This document shows positions 54,214-64,000 of a stretch of DNA of 64,000 bases, one piece after another (within the stretch, counting starts at the first letter, position 1; every line of letters begins with the position of its first letter). A program made the position numbers and the translations under genes. The notes under the pieces were generated by a model. That model was given only the letters and a program-made list of their open reading frames with translations. It did not search any database and was not told the DNA's origin. Origin of the DNA: Heliocidaris erythrogramma (lineage: Eukaryota > Echinodermata > Echinoidea > Camarodonta > Echinometridae); contig CM046855.1 of assembly GCA_025617745.1 (NCBI GenBank), positions 19,189,880 through 19,253,879 of the forward strand, read 5' to 3'.

Positions 54214-55338
54214 ATGTTCAGTGGAATGGAAATAGCTCGCATGATAGTTGGTTGTTTGGCTGCTGTTGTTGGTATTCCTGGCAACATAACAATAATTACT
54301 GTCTTCATAAGACAAGGTGTCAAGAATGCTACAGATGTCACTTTCATTGCCATTGCCGTAATCGATCTCATTGCCTGTATCATCAATATCATGAAGATTC
54401 CCATAAACTTCTATCACAATGATCATCCTTGGCATTGTTATGTAGAGACCGTTGGAACAAGGACTCCACTCTATGCCGGACTCTTTTTGACGATCTGGAT
54501 TGCTGTTTACCGCTACAAGGCCGTGTGTATGCCATTTAATAGACAATTTGGACGGCGGGCTGCCACCTTGATCTCTATTGGTTGCACAATCATTGGCTTC
54601 GGGATTCATGTCCCCTTCTTCTTTATAACAACAACAAAAAGGCTGGAAGGGACGAAATATGGATGCAACTTATACGGTAAAGTACCTTGGGTTCGTAATG
54701 TCTATGCTAAGTCCCAAGCTATTGTATTCTGTGTTTCTGCCCTGGCCATAACTGTTTTGTATCTTCTCATTTACAAGTTCATTCGAGCTCATCAGATTAT
54801 TCGCAATCAAATGATAAAAGGCAGTGGGCTTGGTGTTCCAGCAAGTTCCAGACATGCAGAAGTCACTGAGTCAGAGACGGAGTTTGTCACATCAGTAAGT
54901 GCCAATGTGTCAAGGATGGATGTTACCTTGTCTATTGCTGCAGAGTCTGAGGGTATCAGAAAGCAGGAAGCTCATGCCTCTTCACTTGACAATGTGTCAG
55001 GTGAAATAAGATCTATCTCTCATCCAGCTAATGATAAAATAAAGCAATCATCAAAGCTTCAAAACCAACCATCTGATCACAAGACGACACAAGTTGTCAT
55101 CATCATTACTGTTATATTTTTTTTCTTCTGGTTTCCTAGCATTGTGCTTGATCAGCTCCCTGAAAATCATATAATCTGGTTCTTTCCAGATGCCCTCAGG
55201 AGAGAATTTTTCATTTATGTTTTCTATCAAACAAAATATATTAATAACTTCATCAATGTCTTTGTCTATTTGTTTGCCTATCGCCGCTTTAGGCAAACTT
55301 GTTGCCTAATGTTCACTTGTCGCAATTCTAGTAATTAA
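54214..55338 (+). CDS. Class A GPCR, type II, copy 5
   Basis: 374 residues from the ATG of MFSGMEIARM; an in-frame ATG at 54181 would add 11 residues (MPSVVCRQSFI), but tgtatgtag just before 54201 could be a splice acceptor, so I prefer 54214. N24 in PGNITI, D51 in AIAVIDLIAC, C75 in WHCYVE, YRY at 99-101, Cys in YGCNLYG, FFFFWFPSIVLDQ and NVFVYLFAYRRF. This is the only intact gene that is type II throughout, differing from type I in TM2, the first extracellular loop and the sequence after the third loop. AATAAA at 55400. Ligand unknown. Confidence 0.9.
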   Translation: MFSGMEIARMIVGCLAAVVGIPGNITIITVFIRQGVKNATDVTFIAIAVIDLIACIINIMKIPINFYHNDHPWHCYVETVGTRTPLYAGLFLTIWIAVYRYKAVCMPFNRQFGRRAATLISIGCTIIGFGIHVPFFFITTTKRLEGTKYGCNLYGKVPWVRNVYAKSQAIVFCVSALAITVLYLLIYKFIRAHQIIRNQMIKGSGLGVPASSRHAEVTESETEFVTSVSANVSRMDVTLSIAAESEGIRKQEAHASSLDNVSGEIRSISHPANDKIKQSSKLQNQPSDHKTTQVVIIITVIFFFFWFPSIVLDQLPENHIIWFFPDALRREFFIYVFYQTKYINNFINVFVYLFAYRRFRQTCCLMFTCRNSSN

Positions 55339-56520
55339 TTATTAATGTAACCTGCTTTAGAAAGAAAATGTATCAGAATGAAGTTTGTAAATCTCTTCAA
55401 ATAAAGGCAATTTTACTCTGAGTTCGGCTGTGAACTTAGCAATCAAACATGCAAGCTACATGTGTCAATGTTCTTGTGACCATGCGTCACGGTGGACGCG
55501 TCACGGTGGACGCATAAGTAAAAGTTTCACAAATACTGGCAACACCCGTGAACTTTAGCGACAACCATGCCCGCCTACCGTAAATCATATTTAATTTCAG
55601 GTTTTCTTGTCATTTCCAAACCTTATTTTCATTTTAATATTAAGATATTATAACTGTGTTAACATCCCAATGATTTGTAAAAAATTTTAAATCATACCCC
55701 GTAGGTTAACTTTTTTTTTCACCGAGTTCATTAGACCATTGCATTCTCGAGCAGGACGAGCCAGCTCTAGCCCCAATTCCAGTTGAGGCGGCCTAAGTTA
55801 CAGCGCGCTGGCAACGGTCTGATCACAAAGTCTGATCGAGCACAAGAACGAGATCACAAAGTCTGATCGAGCACAAGAACGAGATCACAAGTAAACTGTA
55901 ATGTCAGTAAGAGCGATGTACATGTTACATATCCATGAGAAAAGCCGGTATCAGGCAGTCTAGGCCTGGACATGGAGCCAAAATCAGCCAATCTGGAAGG
56001 ACCTTTCATCAGGTCTCTTGGATATGAAATGTTTTGATTTTAGAATGAACCTAGCTTATTGCACAATGCTGATCTGTACAAGCATGGGAATTTTTTTTTT
56101 TGTTGCTTTAACATCAGGATTAGTGCTTGGTGATTGAGTGACTGATTTTGCCTGCAATTTATGGTCCTATTTCTTTCTTTCTTTCCATGCTTCTGTTCGA
56201 TTGAAAAAATATTATTATATGGTGTACTGGTGCGTGGTGCCACTATTTCTTCACAGAATTTTGTATCTGTCTGTTCAAGTTATTTCTTTGTTAATTGGAC
56301 ATACAGTTACTGAAACAAAATATGTGCCGTTCCGTGTGCCAGCACACACAAGTACATGGATCATGTAGTATCGCGCTAGCGCACCACTAGCCCAAAAACT
56401 ATTTCGTTTTGCGAGGGAAATCTAATGATTTAATATTTGCAATCCCATGCTTAAAACTGAAAACAATTATGTGAACATCTTTGGTAGGTCCTAATTGTGT
56501 TGATATTTCTTTGTGATTCG
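55339..56520. repeat. Type II receptor 3' flank, duplicated copy 2
   Basis: Homologous to 49226-50340. Small tandem gains are specific to this copy: cgcgtcacggtgga twice near 55485-55510, and a 40-bp unit (agtctgatcgagcacaagaa) twice at about 55827-55895. Confidence 0.88.
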
Positions 56521-57034
56521 TTTTTGTTAGTATTTTTTGCTAGTATACATTTGAAACTTCCTGTTGCCAAAAAAAATGCCAAAAAGTGAGTGTGACAGAT
56601 GAGACACATGTACACAAAATATCATTTTTAAAGACAACAAAATTTCCAGCATTAAATACCTTATTCTCATGTTCTAAAGGGGTTAAAGGGTCATCTTTAG
56701 TATCATGAAACACAATAGTAAAAGGATTTTTTAATTGTTATCCCTCAGAAAAAATTTATGTAGTCCCATGCATATATATTTTTGCTGTAGATGTCAAACG
56801 TGACAGATGCGACATCACTTTATGACTGATAATTATCTTCATAATATCAAATTCTGCCAAGTTAGCAGTAGCAATTAATTTCCCCTTACCAAAGAGCAAT
56901 ACTACAAAACTTTATTCAAAAACAATGATCCAATTTATTGTAAATGCAAAAAGTACCTTAAAAAACGTGACAGACAGGACAAAAATCCATTTGACTTTCG
57001 ACCTCCTTTAAATCTGAAGAATGTTGATATACTA
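56521..57034. other. No recognisable feature
   Basis: AT-rich with gtgacaga-type short repeats (56590, 56810, 56968). No ORF or TE ends seen. Confidence 0.5.
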
Positions 57035-57200
57035 TAATACATGGTTGGGAGTGCGTTGGTGCGATCTGGCAACACAAAGTTTTTTATTGTGGTGTACTAT
57101 ATACGCACGAGGCGCAAGCCGAGTGTGTTTGACACCACGATAAAAACCTGCGTGTTGCCAGATCGCACAGACGCACAAACTCACAACCATGTATTAATAG
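57035..57200. mobile_element. Palindromic MITE (about 165 bp)
   Basis: taatacatggttgggagtgc at the left pairs with its mirrored right end caaccatgtatta; ggtgcgatctggcaacac pairs with gtgttgccagatcgcac. The arms are about 70 bp with few mismatches around a gcacgaggcgcaagccgag centre. Confidence 0.85.
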
Positions 57201-58112
57201 TTTTATAAAACGGGTCGGCAATATGATTATGAAGTCTATAAAAATGGTTACAACGCCGAGAGTCGCACTGTCATGGAGGCTGCCATTTGCTTTCCTGGAT
57301 GACATCACAGAAGCGCAGCCAACAAAAGTCATGCGCGTTTCAGTGCGCGCATGTAATCCTTGCGCTAAAATGACAATTAAATTATGTGATATCATTGCGT
57401 TTTAAGTTTGCACGCACCAGAGATACGCGTACGCGCAGCTCATCCGTGGTTTAGAGCCTTTTTGCCGTATGTTATCACTTTTTTTATGCACGGTCACATG
57501 GTGTTATTTGACTAATCAGGATGGCTACATTCTTGAACCTGTTTTATAATATTTTTGAACTTTTTGTATATAGACATAAAATTCCCCTTATTCCTAACCA
57601 GATTTGATTAACTTTGTTATAAGAGATGAAATCTCTAGATATGACTCAACATGTTATTGACCATATTTTACCATAAAAATGTGTAATTTCATTTATGGGT
57701 TAAAAAATGGCTATTTTTTGCGTCAAAATGTTTATAAATAAAAAAAATTGTATATTGTTCCATACAATTCAAATCATGCATATTCAACTGACGTAGAAGA
57801 AAACTTTTCAATTTACGCTTTGTATTTTCACCAAAAGTTGACATTTTCATGGAAATACCCTTATGTTATTCATTGTGCAATTTCTCCTTTTCTTTGTAAC
57901 ATTATTCTAAATGTAAGCTCCATTAGGTAATGTTATTGCTTATAGTTACTTTGTACACTTCATCATGTTCATTATGTTTTGTCTTAAATTACTTTATACT
58001 AGGCTATGCTTTGTAATTGTAGTTTAAGAACCTAAATTTGTAGGTTCTTTTGAACTGTTAACATTTGATTTCCATTATATTATCACGATATGACTTTTCT
58101 TATATTTGAAAT
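57201..58112. other. No recognisable feature
   Basis: AT-rich intergenic or intronic sequence. Short ORFs only. Confidence 0.5.
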
Positions 58113-58833
58113 GTCGCAGTTTTCTTGTACATGTGATAGATGTAAATTTCATGATATGTTACTGAGGGGTAGGTACAAGTACACTGACCATCCACCATAA
58201 TCTGTACCTGGTAGGATTTATTCCTTGAATGCACTGAGCGCTACGGTTGCCATGCTAAAGCCGGGGTAATAATATGCAGGGCCCTCAGGGAGAACAGTAT
58301 TAAGTACTGATGAGGCTACCCTGGGTAAACAAGAAATATTATTATTATTATTATTATTATTATAATCCAGGAATGTTTAAATTTGAAAGTCCTCTTAAAA
58401 AGTGGTTTTCGTATATTATTTAACTTTATTATCACGATATGACTTTTCTTATATTTTGAGATATTACTGTGTAAAGTATACTAAAGTATTAAGCACTACA
58501 GAAAAATGTTATCTGTTATCATTATTTGTTGCTTGTAAAGTTTAGGTTGGTGTCGCAGTTTTCTTGTACATGTGATAGATGTAAATTTCATGATATGTTA
58601 ATACTGAGGGGTAGGTACAAGTACATTGACCATCCACCATAATCCAGGAATGTTTAAATTTGAAAGTCCTCTTAAAAAGTGGTTTTCGTATATTATTTAA
58701 CTTTATTATCACGATATGACTTTTCTTATATTTTGAGATATTACTGTGTAAAGTATACTAAAGTATTAAGCACTACAGAAAAATGTTATCTGTTATCATT
58801 ATTTGTTGCTTGTAAAGTTTAGGTTGGTGTTAT
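58113..58833. repeat. Tandem duplication of about 280 bp, one unit split by a SINE
   Basis: Unit 1 is 58113-58202 plus 58362 to about 58553; unit 2 is about 58554-58833. Both contain gtcgcagttttcttgtacat, catccaccataatc and gtcctcttaaaaagtggttt. A third partial copy is at 60231-60390. Confidence 0.92.
58203..58361 (+). mobile_element. SINE-like insertion with (ATT)n tail
   Basis: 159 bp between ATAATC target duplications (58197-58202, 58362-58367). The uninterrupted site exists in the neighbouring unit (58628-58640). Body contains gcactgagcgctacggttgc and gaggctaccctgggtaaaca and ends in (att)n. Probably a short retroposon sharing its tail with a LINE; no clear tRNA-type boxes seen. Confidence 0.8.
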
Positions 58834-58836
58834 ACT

Positions 58837-58952
58837 CATACCTCAGTCACACCACCATAGATACTCCAAACCGACCCTAAACTGAACTAATCTAGACCAT
58901 CAGGGATAATGTAATTTTTTGTTCAGTCTGTCTTGTCGGTGTGACTAAGGTA
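58837..58952. mobile_element. Small MITE with ATACCTCAGTCACACC ends
   Basis: Left end atacctcagtcacacc; right end ggtgtgactaaggtat, its reverse complement with one mismatch. About 115 bp, no ORF. Confidence 0.75.
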
Positions 58953-59467
58953 TCAACCGATAAATGTAGCTTTTACTAGTCACTTTTCATGAATTAACAG
59001 TTATTTCTGTGATCTACATGTATATCAAGGAAGAACATTTGTGTGTATATATCATGCACAAGGATGAATTTGTATATTCATTGTTCAGTTTCTCCACTTT
59101 TTTATGCTTGTAAAGTTTATTTCGATGTCATAATCAACCAGTAACTTGTAATTTTTAATGAATTTAAGTTTAATAGTGCAGTGATACACATGTAAATATA
59201 GCAACTAAACATGCAACACTAGGAAATGGCAAATACATGGATGTAGAGCATAGGGAACAGAAAATCTTTGTAAACAAAATATATTTTTAAAAGTCGATCA
59301 ATGAATATGACAGATAGAAATGACCGCCCCCACCCCCCCCCCCCCCCCCACCCCAGAAAAATATATATATATATATACCTTTATACTGTTTGGAAGATAA
59401 TAAATACTTTCACATAAATGTATGGGACTGAAGGAAGTGTGTGTACCAAACCAAAAGTTACCCTTAC
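58953..59467. other. No gene; short C-rich and AT runs
   Basis: Contains a C-rich run (about 59326-59353) followed by (at)n at 59361-59376. If the exon at 59468 is real, this is intron. Confidence 0.5.
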
Positions 59468-59702
59468 CCTTCGTTGAACATAAGTGCCTTGAGGATCTGC
59501 GTTGATACTCGTACCATAGCTAGGATTATTTGATCCTTCTACCTGGATAGGTCTTCTAGCATTCAAAGCACCATCTGATGGTGGGGCAAGAATTTCAGAC
59601 GACATTGTTTCACTTGGTGCCTGCTCTTCCTCTGTCTCTATCATCAACCGTGTGTTTTCCGTAGAATTATCTTCGTCCTGGTCCCACACACCCATAAGTG
59701 AG
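59468..59702 (-). CDS. Coding exon with a start codon, possibly an alternative first exon of presenilin
   Basis: Acceptor ttctttccag, 7 bp of leader, then ATG at 59693-59695 and 76 codons: MGVWDQDEDNSTENTRLMIE and onward to NADPQGTYVQRR. It ends at donor gtaagg in phase 0. The peptide is acidic, hydrophilic and has no membrane helix. Phase and strand allow splicing to the presenilin exon at 12722. The layout DQDED...LMIETEE...SE resembles TQDSDHETDE...LLINPER...SE in the exon at 15508-15615, and NNPSYGTS recalls the N-terminus of fly presenilin as I remember it. It could equally start an unrelated gene whose other exons I could not recognise. Confidence 0.5.
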
Positions 59703-60230
59703 CTGGAAAGAAGGGAGAGAAAAAGGCTACGTCACCAGAATAAGTGACAAATAGGCTGCATAGAGCGGCTACGAGGAGGATGTACGTGCTTGTGTGATTA
59801 GACGTCACAAAATGAGTGACTTCCGCCTCCTGAGTAATTGAATGAAATGTATGGAGGCTCTACTACATGGTATAGGTAGTCTTTACCCAAGGCACATACT
59901 CCATATTCTAATGAGTACTAAAAAGTTATACTTCAATGAATGTATTTAGTAAATGTCATGCAGAATGGTCTGAAAATAAAATGTAAAACTTAGCACATGT
60001 ACATGTATTTTACACTTAGAAAATGGCCTGAATTTGATAAAAAGTTCTTTCAACATGAAAAGGGATATCATAAACTTTTTTTAACCCCTTTTTTTTCTTA
60101 CTACAAAATGGAAGCAATTCTATTTTCTTCTATTTCTTTTTGCTAAATCATTAAACAAAAGAAAATCATCAATAAACTAAGATACATTTATAAGAATGGA
60201 GTTAGTAAAACATACATATCAGGTTAGTTG
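59703..60230. other. No recognisable feature
   Basis: Upstream of the exon at 59468. The acceptor there implies at least one further 5' exon to the right, not identifiable by eye. Confidence 0.5.
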
Positions 60231-60390
60231 AAATGTCGCAGTTTTCTTGTACATGTGATAGATGTAAATTTCATGATATGTTAATACTGATGGGTAGGTA
60301 CAAGTACATTGACCATCCACCATAATCCAGGAATGTTTAAATTTGAAAGTCCTCTTAAAAAGTGGTTTTCGTAGATTATTTAACTTTATA
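60231..60390. repeat. Third copy of the 58.1-kb repeat unit (partial)
   Basis: gaaatgtcgcagttttcttg through gtcctcttaaaaagtggttt, matching units at 58113 and 58554 and diverging after tttaacttta. Confidence 0.9.
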
Positions 60391-62461
60391 GAATACATTT
60401 TCTTCACAAAAAAATTTATACTTTCAGAACAAACACAAGGTTCCAGTAATGGACTACAAAATGAACCAACGTCTGCATTCTGTATTAAAAGCTCGCATAT
60501 TGATGACTATGGAGTTATTAAAAGCTGGAAAAGCTGATTGTGGAGATTAAATAAAACATGTTCCACTAACTACAAAATCATATATATCTATACATACAGC
60601 ATTTTAAATTTTGATATTTTGTATATATATTCCTTTGTAGAAACAAAGGTCATGTAGTAGCAATGTACAACATGAGTAGAATTGCTCTTTTTTTTAATAT
60701 AAATATTTGCAGGTGTATTTTTTTTGTATATGTCCAAAAATATTTCCTGACTTTGTTAGATTGTATAAAATGGTTTTAAAATGTTCACTCCTTCAACTTT
60801 CATATTTTTCACTACCTTCAACACTGGTGTTCACACTTTCCTGCTTAACATAAGATTTGCACAAGTTTTGAAAGAGATAAATGTCTCATATTGTATATGA
60901 TCTCTGATTGGTTTGGTCTGATGGTTTATTTTACCATACTGATATTTAGAGAAAGCACATACATGTACATGTATGCCCTGTTGTAACATCATAAGAAACA
61001 TAAGGTTATTTTTTCTCATGTTCTATGTTAACTTATTTAACCACCATAAAGAAAAGTTGAACTTGAACAATAATCAGACATCTATCATAGAATTAGAAGG
61101 CTAAATCAAATTGTTAAATTGCATAAAATGATTGAATACAATGATGTATACATGTGTACAGTGTATATATAATCCTAGGTGCAGCCTTCTCGGCCAGTAC
61201 ATAACACCCTTGGTGTTGGTACCAAGGATGAGGGATTTCAGACAGTGTTGTAGTGGTAAATATTTTTTTGGGTATACTCCCTTATACTGATAGCTCAATC
61301 CTCAGAGCACCAAGCTAACGACGAGGCGATGCACCGTGCTGTGGTGGTTATTCACAAACACAACCCCCCCCCCCCCCCCCCCCCCCCGTGACCTGACAAG
61401 AAAACACACACACACTCACCCTCACACAGTCTTAAGTATTGCTTTACTTTCGAGGACAAGTATTGTTCCTCTATTGTTCCTCCGTCCTCGGACATTCGAC
61501 GGAATAAGGCACAAATTCATTGTTCGACGTTCGAGGACTATTGTCCGACATACGGCTAAACACGCCCACCCCCCCCCCCCCCCACACACACACACACCAC
61601 CACACACAAAAATCGTCTGTCACAATATCATCTCAAAATGTTAAAATCAAGTTTTGCAAAAAGCATAACAATTTGAAACATTAGGGAGTTATATTTTCAG
61701 ACCAAAAAACATCAAGTCATTTTTTTCAGACCAACCCTTGCATAAGCCCTATATATCTATACATGTCTAAATCACCAAGACTAAAACTAATCCAAGATGA
61801 TTCAAGCCGTTGTCATAATAATTTTTATTTCTAGTTTATGCAACACTCATTTACATGTAATTGCTGATACAGATTGTTATAAGACACGCTGTCATAGATC
61901 TTCAAATGTCTTAATTGTTTGGTACTGCAACTAAATATATTATATAGTTATTTCATACATCTTGTTGTGTAGTTTGAAATAAATGTTCTTTAAGATACTT
62001 ACCCACTGTTAATAACATTCACTGTTTTACTTTTGTATGTGTAATTTTCATATGATTAAAGACACCTGTTCAACAATTAAATAAGATTGAGTTGTGCTCA
62101 CATGTGTAGCCAGGATTTTTCAATAGGGGGGGGGGCACAGGGGTGTCGATCCGTGTTCAGGATCGGGGGGGGGGGGGGGTTGACCGGCAAGGGAGCGAAG
62201 CCAGTGGCGTATCTAGGGATTATGGCACCAGGGGCAAAAAATGAAGTACCCCCCCCCCCCCCCCCGAGTGCCCAAACCTATCTACGTCAGCGAGGGAGCA
62301 AAGCGGCCGAGCGGCAAATTTTCCAATTTTTAACGCAATTTCTTGTGCATTTTACCCAGGAAATTTTTCAATTGAGCGGTAGAGAAGCTCGAATTTTATG
62401 CATTGATAAGCGGTTTTCTATTCACTCACTTCTACAATCGGGAGCAAAACTAACGAAAACC
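60391..62461. other. Intergenic with homopolymer runs
   Basis: C runs at 61364-61387, about 61568-61582 and about 62249-62266; G runs at about 62126 and 62165-62180. Around 62185-62330 are short repeats of the gagggagcaaagcg type, seen again near 63098. No coding sequence supported. Confidence 0.5.
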
Positions 62462-62812
62462 TAGTCTAGTTCTGGACTCTCTTATACTGAATTCTTTTTT
62501 CGACGACTGTACGTATTATGCCGAGTGATTGGCGCGATCCGGAAACCTGATGGCCCGAGCAAAAGAGAGTCCAGTGAAATTGCTCCACGCTGACGTCAGG
62601 GGTCCAAAGTTCACTAGCGCTTTAGCATGGGGAGGTGCGGCCAATTTTAATTGCTCTCCCTGAAAAATCTCAGGGAAAGTCGTCAGCGTGGAGCAATTGC
62701 ACTGGACTCTTTTTTCGGGGCCAACAATAAGTCGCGATCGTGCCATCACTCGGCTTATGATCGCGTATAGTCGGCGAATAAAAAAATCAATAAAAAGAGT
62801 CCAGAACTAGAC
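62462..62812. mobile_element. Foldback DNA transposon with 10-11 bp target duplication (MULE-like)
   Basis: taacgaaaacc flanks both ends (62451-62461 and 62813-62823). Ends gtctagttctggactct and its mirror agagtccagaactagac. The inverted similarity continues over most of both halves (gagtccagtgaaattgctcc versus its mirror). No ORF. A 9-11 bp duplication is typical of Mutator-like elements. Confidence 0.83.
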
Positions 62813-63339
62813 TAACGAAAACCCTGAAAGGCTTGAGAAAGAGTCGAGAAATTCAACAAGGTTACCTAAGTTTGTGATTCCTTTAAAAAAAACCTTTGCC
62901 ATGCTGTTTTATAGACTTTATTTATCCTACATCGGGGTGCAATATTTAGCAGGAGTCATATGACACATACATGATATATCGAGCAAAGCAATTACATCTT
63001 TATTTTTTCAAATTTTGAACCCTTTAAGCTATTTAAGAACAATATAGGCCTACTGGGGGCGCGAAATTACGAGATCTTGAAAGATAATAATTATGCGAGG
63101 GAGCAAAGCGACCGAGCTTTCGAAAAAATTCGCATCTCAAACCTTCAAAAAAAAAAATTAGATTTTTAGTGCATTAACAGGCCATTACCCCACCTCATAA
63201 TTTTTTGAGATATATACCCCTACCGCCCCCTCCCGGGATCGACACCCACTGGAGGGGGGGGGGGGGCAGACGTGAAGGATCCAACCGCACAGCCAGGATG
63301 TCAGTTTAGGGGGTGATTGTGAGCACGTGAAGAGTGCGA

Positions 63340-64000
63340 AATTGGTGCGTGCTCCCCAGGGGGTGGGTGCATGGAGGGGGAAGTTTCCCCCCTCCCGTGC
63401 GAAGCGCGAAAGCTCTGGCGTTTTATAGCAAATTTGAGAGAAAGATAACTGCTCGTAGCACCCCTTTTTTTAGGGGAATAGGTATTTCGAAGTCAGGACT
63501 GCTGTACAGTTATTTGGACGCAATACAGCATTAACAGGGGTGGGTTCAGGAAGGGGGTAATTTCCCCTTCCCGCTCGGAGCACGAAAGCTCTGACGTTTT
63601 ATAGCAAGTTTGAGAGAAAGATAACGGCTTGTAGCAAACAAACTTTTAGGTGGAAAGTTATAGTTCGACGAACCGACTGTTTTTCAATTATTTGAAGCAA
63701 TATTGCACGGTATGCAACAGGGGTGGGTGCAGGAAGGAGGAGTTTCCCTCCTTCCCGCGCGAAGCGCGAAAGCTCTATATAACGTTTAGCACCTTTGTTT
63801 AGGCAGAATATTAGTTCGACGACCTGGCTGCTTTTTAGTTATTTTGGACGTAATACGTACCAACTGCACGGTAACAAGGATGGGTGCAGGGAGTGGGAGT
63901 TTCCCCCTTCCCGCGCGAAGCGCGAAAGCTCTGACGTTTTAGCAAATTTAGGAGAAAGAAAACGGCTTGCAGAAAACAATTTGTTTAGGCGGAAAGTTAT
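63340..64000. repeat. Hairpin-rich tandem array at the right edge
   Basis: Four units of about 160-185 bp (landmark gggtgggtgca/ttca at about 63360, 63540, 63721 and 63880), each with a foldback (aggaggagtttccctcct type), gcgcgaagcgcgaaagctct and ttatagcaaatttgagagaa. The array continues beyond the window. Confidence 0.88.

Noticed and set aside
61336-61644. Pro/His-rich ORF
   Set aside because: Created by C runs and (ac)n simple sequence.

Overview
This is eukaryotic, AT-rich DNA with introns, microsatellites and many transposons. Tandem intronless rhodopsin-like receptors, DIRS1-type retroelements, a THAP/TTAA (Kolobok-like) element and several MITE families suggest a marine deuterostome, most likely an echinoderm and perhaps a sea urchin. 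That assignment is inference. I see no bacterial operons, CRISPR array or viral genome.

Positions 1-15615 (minus strand) hold most of a presenilin gene, the catalytic subunit of gamma-secretase. Eight coding exons join in frame. Four of them (142, 68, 221 and 99 bp) have the lengths I recall for human PSEN1 exons 5-8. The exons with the second catalytic Asp (GLGD) and the C-terminus lie left of the window. Another possible first coding exon sits 44 kb upstream, at 59468-59702. If it belongs to this gene, the receptor cluster lies inside a presenilin intron.

Two DIRS1-like tyrosine-recombinase retrotransposons lie on the minus strand: 2671-9011 (inside a presenilin intron, gag and RT broken) and 18078-24269 (all reading frames open). 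Both keep inverted terminal repeats, an internal complementary region that joins the two outer ends, a gag with a predicted splice acceptor just before its ATG, RT/RNase H with a methyltransferase-like tail, and a recombinase ORF linked to RT by a TAATG stop-start overlap.

Positions 26.6-56.5 kb (plus strand) are a segmental-duplication array of one-exon class A GPCR genes of two types. Type I genes are at 28303 and 41093 and are nearly identical. Type II genes are at 37039 and 54214, with a 5'-truncated copy at 48371. The gene at 37039 is a mosaic: its first third was copied from the type I gene at 28303. Comparing duplicated blocks exposes clean insertions: a TA-flanked 1.5-kb element, a TTAA-flanked Kolobok-like element with a THAP remnant, two truncated LINEs of one family, and a MITE with a Tc1-like element nested in it. 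TIR-bounded minisatellites and a 220-260 bp satellite separate the receptors.

Positions 56.5-64 kb are mostly repeats: palindromic MITEs, a tandem duplication split by a SINE, a MULE-like foldback with 10-11 bp target duplications, and a hairpin-rich tandem array running off the right edge. All calls come from reading the sequence; no database search was possible.
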